DNA from: Leuctra nigra
Lineage: Eukaryota; Arthropoda; Insecta; Plecoptera; Leuctridae
Assembly: GCA_934045905.1 (NCBI GenBank)
Contig: OW203762.1
Location: 54,833,411 to 54,897,410 of the forward strand
DNA: 64,000 nt
Direction: 5' to 3'
In this document: piece by piece, positions 57,960-64,000 of the stretch
Numbering within the stretch: position 1 is the stretch's first letter
Layout of the letters: each line of letters starts with the position of its first letter
Translations under genes and position numbers: made by a program
The notes under the pieces: generated by a model
The model's database searches: none
Told to the model about the DNA's origin: nothing
The model's input: the letters and a program-made list of their open reading frames with translations, nothing else

Positions 57960-60900
57960 AATTAGCTTCGTATAATTAAGCAATTATCTCCATAAGTGTT
58001 TCACGCACAGTAATAGAGTTCCCGTCTCCAGCTCGCAGGTTTGTAATTAGCTAAAAGTTCCCGTTGTGTTAACTGAGAAGTGAAACCCTAATAACGATCA
58101 TTAGAGCAGTGGAAACTGAAGCGCCCTTCAAGTGCATTTCATTCTAATAAGCCTTGATTTCACGAGCACGTTGACAACAAGCTGATCGCTGATCGCCGTT
58201 CCACCTCAGCACAGCCACGGCTTCGATGAACCTCACAACAAGACTTATCTTCCTTTATGAACGCGCTCTACAAGCTTCATTCGCGTAGTCGAATTCTAGA
58301 CAGGAAAATGGGGACAATTATTCGCTCAAGTACAGGTGCAGGTTTAGGTTTCGTAATTAAACTCAGTAGATAATTAATACGATCAAATTCTATTTCCATT
58401 CCTCAAACAATTATTTAACTAATCTAAACAGTGTCCCCCTCCCCTCGCGTTACTAGGCAACCCCCGTGTTAATCCCGGGAAACACTTAGACTGTTAGACA
58501 TGCCTAATGGTTCAACACTTTTTCAAGCTACTCGCTGGTCTTGATTGATGTTTTTTGTAATTAAAACACGGGATTAAATGTAATTTAACTTCAGTACAAA
58601 GGGTGCAGGTATTGTTACTTTGTGTTACACTAGGTACTGTGTTGGGAAAATTGGATGAGACGACAGTTTGAGAAATACGAGTAAACTAGTAGACAGACAA
58701 AAAGCTTATTGCTTGTACTAAACAAGGTTTTAAGATGACGTAACTTTTGCTTTAGATTAACATTTGTACGACATTACCACAATTATCTTCCTCGCAAAGT
58801 TCTCTATATAATATGTCAGTTTGACGAGTTGTTCAAAATCATATTCGTGAAAAATAAGCCGGTGATATATATCCTCAGATTATTATAACTTAGAGCATCT
58901 TTCTGATTCATTATTTTATCCACGAACTAAAAGTGTCTTATGTATTCCTTAATTTTAAATAATGTATTAATTATTACTTTTTTGAAATTTATTTACCGAT
59001 AGAAAGCAGTAGAGAAAATAGGTAGAAATTTAAATATCTTAAATGTTAGATTCCTTTACAAATTGTAGCTAATTCCGTCGTCTGAGTGAACTCCGTTCAA
59101 TGTTTATTACGAACAAAACAAATCTAACAGTGAAATTGATCGGAATGATCATAGAATTCCGACTGAATTAAGTTGCATGTTGAAGCTAAGAGCTTTCCCA
59201 GAAATCCGAACTTCTTGTATTGCATTGTTTCTGGCTGATGGATGGAAAGCGGAAGTGTACAGGAAATGAAGCCGCGTCCAAGTTGAATTCGAAGTAAGAT
59301 ATTTCAAACATATTTCAGTAGGCTGAGGACAGGTAGTGTCTAAACGTGCTACTGGGTCAATGTTTTCCCGAAATATAAAAATAGCTGAATAGTTTTCCTG
59401 CAGAATCGCTTGAAAGCGTGTTCATGGAGGTTGCCGTGACTTGGACGGAGAGACAGTAGTTATTTAGACTCAAGACGGTCGATCTCGATTAACTACTACA
59501 CAATCGATACGCAAAGCTCTGTCAACCCTCCAAACTCAAGTCTTCCCATTTATTCACATAACAGTATTATACACGATACAAAGCTCTGTCAACTCTCCAA
59601 AGCTTTCCCCCACTTACAAAGCTCTGTCAACTTCCTAAACTCACTTCTTCTCATTTATTAACAGTATTATACACGATACAAAGCTCAGTCAACTCTCCAA
59701 AGCTTTCCCATATTTACAAAGCTCTGTGAACTTCCTAAACTCACTTATTCTCATTTACAGTATTATACACGATACAAAGCTCAGTCAATTCTCCAAAGCT
59801 TTCCCACATTTACAAAGCTCTGTGAACTTCCTAAACTCACTTATTCTCATGTATTCACAGTATTATACACGATACAAAGCTCAGTCAACTCTCCAAAGCT
59901 TTCCCATATTTACAAAGGTCAGTCAACTTCCTAAACTCACGCCTTCCTATTTAATCACAGTATTGAATACGATACAAAACGCCGTCAACTTTCCCAACTC
60001 AAGCCATCCCATATTTACAAAGCTCAGTCAACTCCCTAAACTCAAGTATTTCATTGTTCACAGTATATTACACAAATTCAAAGCTCAGTCAACTTTCAAC
60101 TCACCATTATAAATGCACTGCATTACGCCGGCATTTTATTTAATTTATTTTTTACTGCCCAGGGAGCTTTGCACGACTCTAATGTATATATTAGCTTTAC
60201 AAACGATATTTTTCAGATTCTGTAATAAAGGTAAACAATTACGACCGCGTTAGTACTGTTATATTGAATAGAGGACTTTGCTGAGCGTTTACTAATGGAG
60301 CTGAAGTGGTTAAATAGTCCCGTTGAGATTTCGACTACACAGTAGCGGGAATTATCCGACGCATTATGGTTGATGGAAATCTATTCAATACTGCGACTGA
60401 ATCACAAATGGGTCTGAGCTCGGGACGCAAAGTTTGAAGCGCGATCATGCGGGTCCACTGCGGTCGCAAATACGGGCTCCGATATTCAGATTATGGCAAC
60501 GGGTTCGCAGTACTTGTCAAGGATCTGCAAATAATTACAATAGAGTGAGTTTTTAATCACGAAATAACCTTTTGAGTGTTGGTTTCAAGTCGGTGTGACA
60601 TTTTCTCTCTCGTCGCTCGGCCCCGACATTGTTTCAGTCGGTGAGAAGAGCGCCATTTTAACAATTAAACCGGGCTGAACGACGTCATTCGACTAACGGC
60701 ACTCAAGGGAGGGCACATTTTTGCGCGTTATATGACAGACATAAAACAATAAAATATCCACGAGCTGTGTGTCATTGATTCAACAATGCTGTGTATTGGT
60801 TAACTGTTAGACTAATGTTCCGAAAACAAATCTACTCTCGTAGGGTTGGACATAGAGTTAGTTTTAAATCGATAAATATCAATTCCACCGAATTCGCAAA

Positions 60901-63900
60901 TGGCCATCTGAAATAGTGTTCCAGTGGACATTAACACGACGTATTATTTCTGAAGAGCTGGAGGAAACAATTCGCGGTCGCATTGAACTGTAAAACTTAA
61001 GTACGCAATTAACAAGAGAACAAACCATCATGAGCTTCCTTTATCCTTGCTACGACAAACTGTTTGAGAGGACCAGCTGTTTTCGTTCGTGTTTTCTCCC
61101 GGAGACCATAATTTCATTTTATTTCTTCCCTTTCTACATTTTCAATTTCCATCTTTCATACTATCTCTCTGCCTCTTCGCGTCCTCACCTCGCACGCACC
61201 TTTAGACACGGCCACACAAAACTTACGTTCTTTTAATTAATTCTCTGGCGTAACCCAAATGAACCCTTTATAAAGATCACTTTCCCGCATTTCATTGTAA
61301 GTCTGGTTCCTCGTGCGAGCGCCCGCAGCGGACGCATCGGCAACTACGTCAAGAAACTAACGATGTTTGTTGGACAAAAGCTCGACGGACCAGACATTGA
61401 TACACGTTAATGAAACGTTAACGAGCCGCCATTGTGTGTCAATCACGTGATCAAATGAGCTGTCACATCTCGTCTTCGCATCGACAAAGGAGATGTGGAC
61501 ATCTAACGGGCGCCATGTCTGTGACCACGTGGAAAGCTTGCCTGAAGCACAGATTTTCGTTGGGCACCTAATTCTTAAAAAAAAAATACAGCTCCTGCAG
61601 GAATATCATAAGTTTTGGATGTATAAATAGATTGACAACTCAAATATGCAGTGAATAATAGACCGAGAAACTGTTTTACATTTTTTGCATCGTTTGTCGT
61701 CACTTTTATTCATTGTTCATCATATGAGCGCCAACTACAATGTATTTCAATATGCAATGGGACTGCTATTATATTTCTATTGTTTTTTATTATATGATTG
61801 GATCGTGAACAAATTATTAATCAGCCGTTGAATAATATTAATTAAGCTTTAACGCGTTGTTTTGCGTGTGTAGTGTTGTTGTTCTAGTTGACAATTACTT
61901 TTTCTTTGAAGGATCCGACATTGAAACGGTCTGCAATGCCAGGCAATTACTATCGGTCCAAATGAGTCGGGCGTGTTAAAAGCTGCACCAAGCTCGGATC
62001 AGCGGCTTTTCAATAGGAAAATGTTTAATCTCGGTCCGATGCGAGGTAATCGCTGCACGGGCTAAACTGTGACATGTGCATTATCTGCTCCCACGGCCAA
62101 CTGAATAATACATCCAAGAGACAGGAAAATAGAGGATTTCAGCGGGAAAAAATCTGTCGGCAATCGAATTGGATCTGAAACAAATGCTGGATTTATTCGA
62201 GGCGGAATATCACGGTTCCGTTTCATTTGCCGATAAATGTCACAACTCTAACAATAATATGTTTAATCGATTTCATGCGAAATATATAGCGGATTGGGAG
62301 AACCGAACCGTTAGCTTAGTTCTCTACTCGATCAGTTAATAACACATTCAAATGAGCAGACTGTTCAGCTCACCTATTTCTTTCTCGAAATAGAAATGTC
62401 TGCATTGCTGAAGGAGATGAACCATTTGACAAAGTCAGGCGAGTCAATAGACGAGTGTGAGTCGTAGCTCTCTACTGCAAGATGCAAATCATTGGGGAGA
62501 GTATCTCGTTTAGCCCCCCCCCCTCCCTGCAGGGCCGAACCGAGCTAGCCGAGTTGCGAACTCTGGTCACGTTTCTATCCCATTTCAGAACTGAGGCTAC
62601 TGCTTATTTGTGAGTTATGGAGTAGGAAAGTGATTTGGCGAGAACGGTTTCGGTTTTAGAGCACACTCTCGGCCTTACACATAATAAGCAAGTTCAAACA
62701 GCGCCGTGGACCGAAACCCTGTGACGCCACACAGAAATCAATGAAACTATGATAACCGAGGACCTGATTCCATCAAACGGTTTATATATTGGCGAAATGA
62801 CGTAGATCAAAACTTAATAGTTTTTACAACATTTTACTCCAAACGCAGAGTGGAATTCTTGATGCTGTGTTGTGTGGAAAGTGATCACAATTTGTGGATT
62901 ATAGGCTTGAGCAAAATACTCAAGATGAAACAGTAAATTTCAATCAATTTATATTTTCACATATCTGTGCACAGTCTTCATTCGCAGTCTCTTTGAAGGG
63001 CTCTGCATGAAGAAACAAAACAACAATATGGGTCAGGGTCGCAAGTGACCGATACCAACTGGCCACACGACAAGGCCTAACTTCATATGTACATTATCCG
63101 GTGTAAGAAAGTTCTACATACTTGGTACCCAACAAGAAAGTTTCTTCCAAGTTGTATTTCCTTGGAAAGAAATGTCTCAAACCGGTGAATTCTTTTGCAG
63201 TAAAAACTAAACGTAAATAGAACACATCTAATCACCGCGAGCTTTGTCAACTAGAACTGCTCCTTGATTTTTTCAACAAACTGAACTCGCATTATATCCG
63301 TGCAATATAGCATTGACACTAATTTGATTTCGTTAGGTTTCTCGCTGAGCTGCAGATTCCTCTTGTGAGTTGCCGCGCAGCGGCTACTCTCGAAAATGTC
63401 ATTGCCAGCCTGTATGGCTATAAATGACTGCCAGTTGATTTGAGACAGAGGTGGAGTTGGTGGAGCTCGTGGATAGAGCTAGCGGCGATTATGTTAGGAA
63501 TGCCAGGTTGTGGACAAACTTGGATGTTTGTTGGTGAAATTAGCGCTCGATCGAGGCTACTTAAGATTATTAATGTGTTGTTATTTGTCCGAGGATTTTC
63601 TTTTTCGCGCTCCTGATGTGCGTGGAGGCGGTAAGGAGGATGGTGTTTGGAGTGATGCGACCGGTCTTTTGAACCTATCATGAGAGCTGACTGAGATTGA
63701 AGAGAACACCGGCACGAGTGAAGACGGGACGAACCCAACAGAAAACAAGCAATACAGCCAACCAAACAACACTAATAGCGTACCCAGTCGCGCAGCACGA
63801 CACTCCTGTTTGTTTTTATCCTGTTTGCGATCCTGGGACGAGCGAGCGTCGACAAGCCTGTTTCCGTCTAACCGGCATAAAACTGTAATCCACTTTGGAC

Positions 63901-64000
63901 TCCTGACAGTTTAAAACAAGAGAGAACAAGCGCGGCTTTGCGCAAGGATACATTCGAACAACTCGGGTTATTGCTTTCCGAACGACGACTTTGACGCGTT
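57960..64000. other. Upstream flank or intron, no gene seen outside the array
   Basis: Apart from the 59512 array there is an X-box-like GTTACTAGGCAAC near 58449, a run of ten C at 62514-62523 and moderately CpG-rich DNA near 60600-60700, 61300-61530 and 63700-63870. I searched for the missing first half of the Sidestep-like Ig1 domain and a signal-peptide exon on the minus strand and did not find a convincing one. Confidence 0.5.
59512..60098. repeat. About 100-bp tandem array, six copies
   Basis: The block CAGTATTATACACGATACAA recurs at about 59565, 59664, 59758 and 59858, then degenerate at 59958 and 60060. Each unit has two related halves, ACAAAGCTCTGTCAACT-type and TTCCTAAACTCACTTATTCT-type, giving a double-repeat structure. 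The open frame at 59726-60112 follows the repeat. Confidence 0.92.

Noticed and set aside
59726..60112. 128-codon plus-strand frame
   Set aside because: Generated by the 100-bp array; repeats of VNFLNSLI/SQLPKL track the unit.
63418..63772. Possible signal-peptide exon on the minus strand (LYCLFSVGFVPSSLV)
   Set aside because: The 63-codon frame at 63581 begins with GTG rather than ATG, has no good donor after the hydrophobic stretch, and no Sidestep-like residues follow.

Overview
The window is arthropod, almost certainly insect, genomic DNA. It is AT-rich, gene-poor and full of repeats, and it carries three internal exons of one very long gene on the minus strand. Joined in order (35230-35022, 21760-21650, 11352-11146) the exons encode about 175 residues: the second half of a first Ig domain, then a complete second Ig domain. 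They match the Sidestep (Side) family of immunoglobulin cell-surface proteins, the receptors for Beaten path ligands in insect motor axon guidance and synaptic matching. Every splice site is canonical, and the reading frame stays intact across introns of 13,261 and 10,297 bp. I see no first exon (signal peptide plus first half of Ig1) up to base 64000 and no Ig3 exon down to base 1, so the gene runs out of both ends of the window.

Bases ~373-3950 hold a non-LTR retrotransposon (LINE, CR1/Jockey-like) on the minus strand. ORF1 (PHD finger, charged coil, SGNH-esterase-like domain) is open. ORF2 is broken: an internal deletion fuses the middle of the endonuclease to the start of the reverse transcriptase in a different frame. 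The most unexpected signal in the window is inside ORF1. Read one frame over, 75 codons (2919-2695) are a decayed piece of the COPII coat protein Sec24, including its zinc-finger region, apparently captured from a host gene.

The rest (about 60 kb) is intron or flank: tandem arrays (18 bp at 8094, 13 bp at 11377, 80 bp at 38310, 31 bp at 43960, ~100 bp at 59512), palindromic MITEs (12745, 23913, 46147), at least two other dispersed repeat families, homopolymer and microsatellite tracts, and a few CpG-rich blocks that may be regulatory. Perfect CRE palindromes (TGACGTCA) are strongly over-represented: eight dispersed sites and five in the 80-bp array. One unassigned 157-codon ORF (57486-57959) looks coding. 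Repeats also bear directly on the Sidestep-like gene: a partial copy of the Ig1 exon with its own acceptor lies just upstream of the real exon, and the 13-bp array lies 24 bp from the Ig2 acceptor.

No tRNA, rRNA, CRISPR or bacterial feature was seen. All family names come from reading motifs by eye; no database search was run.
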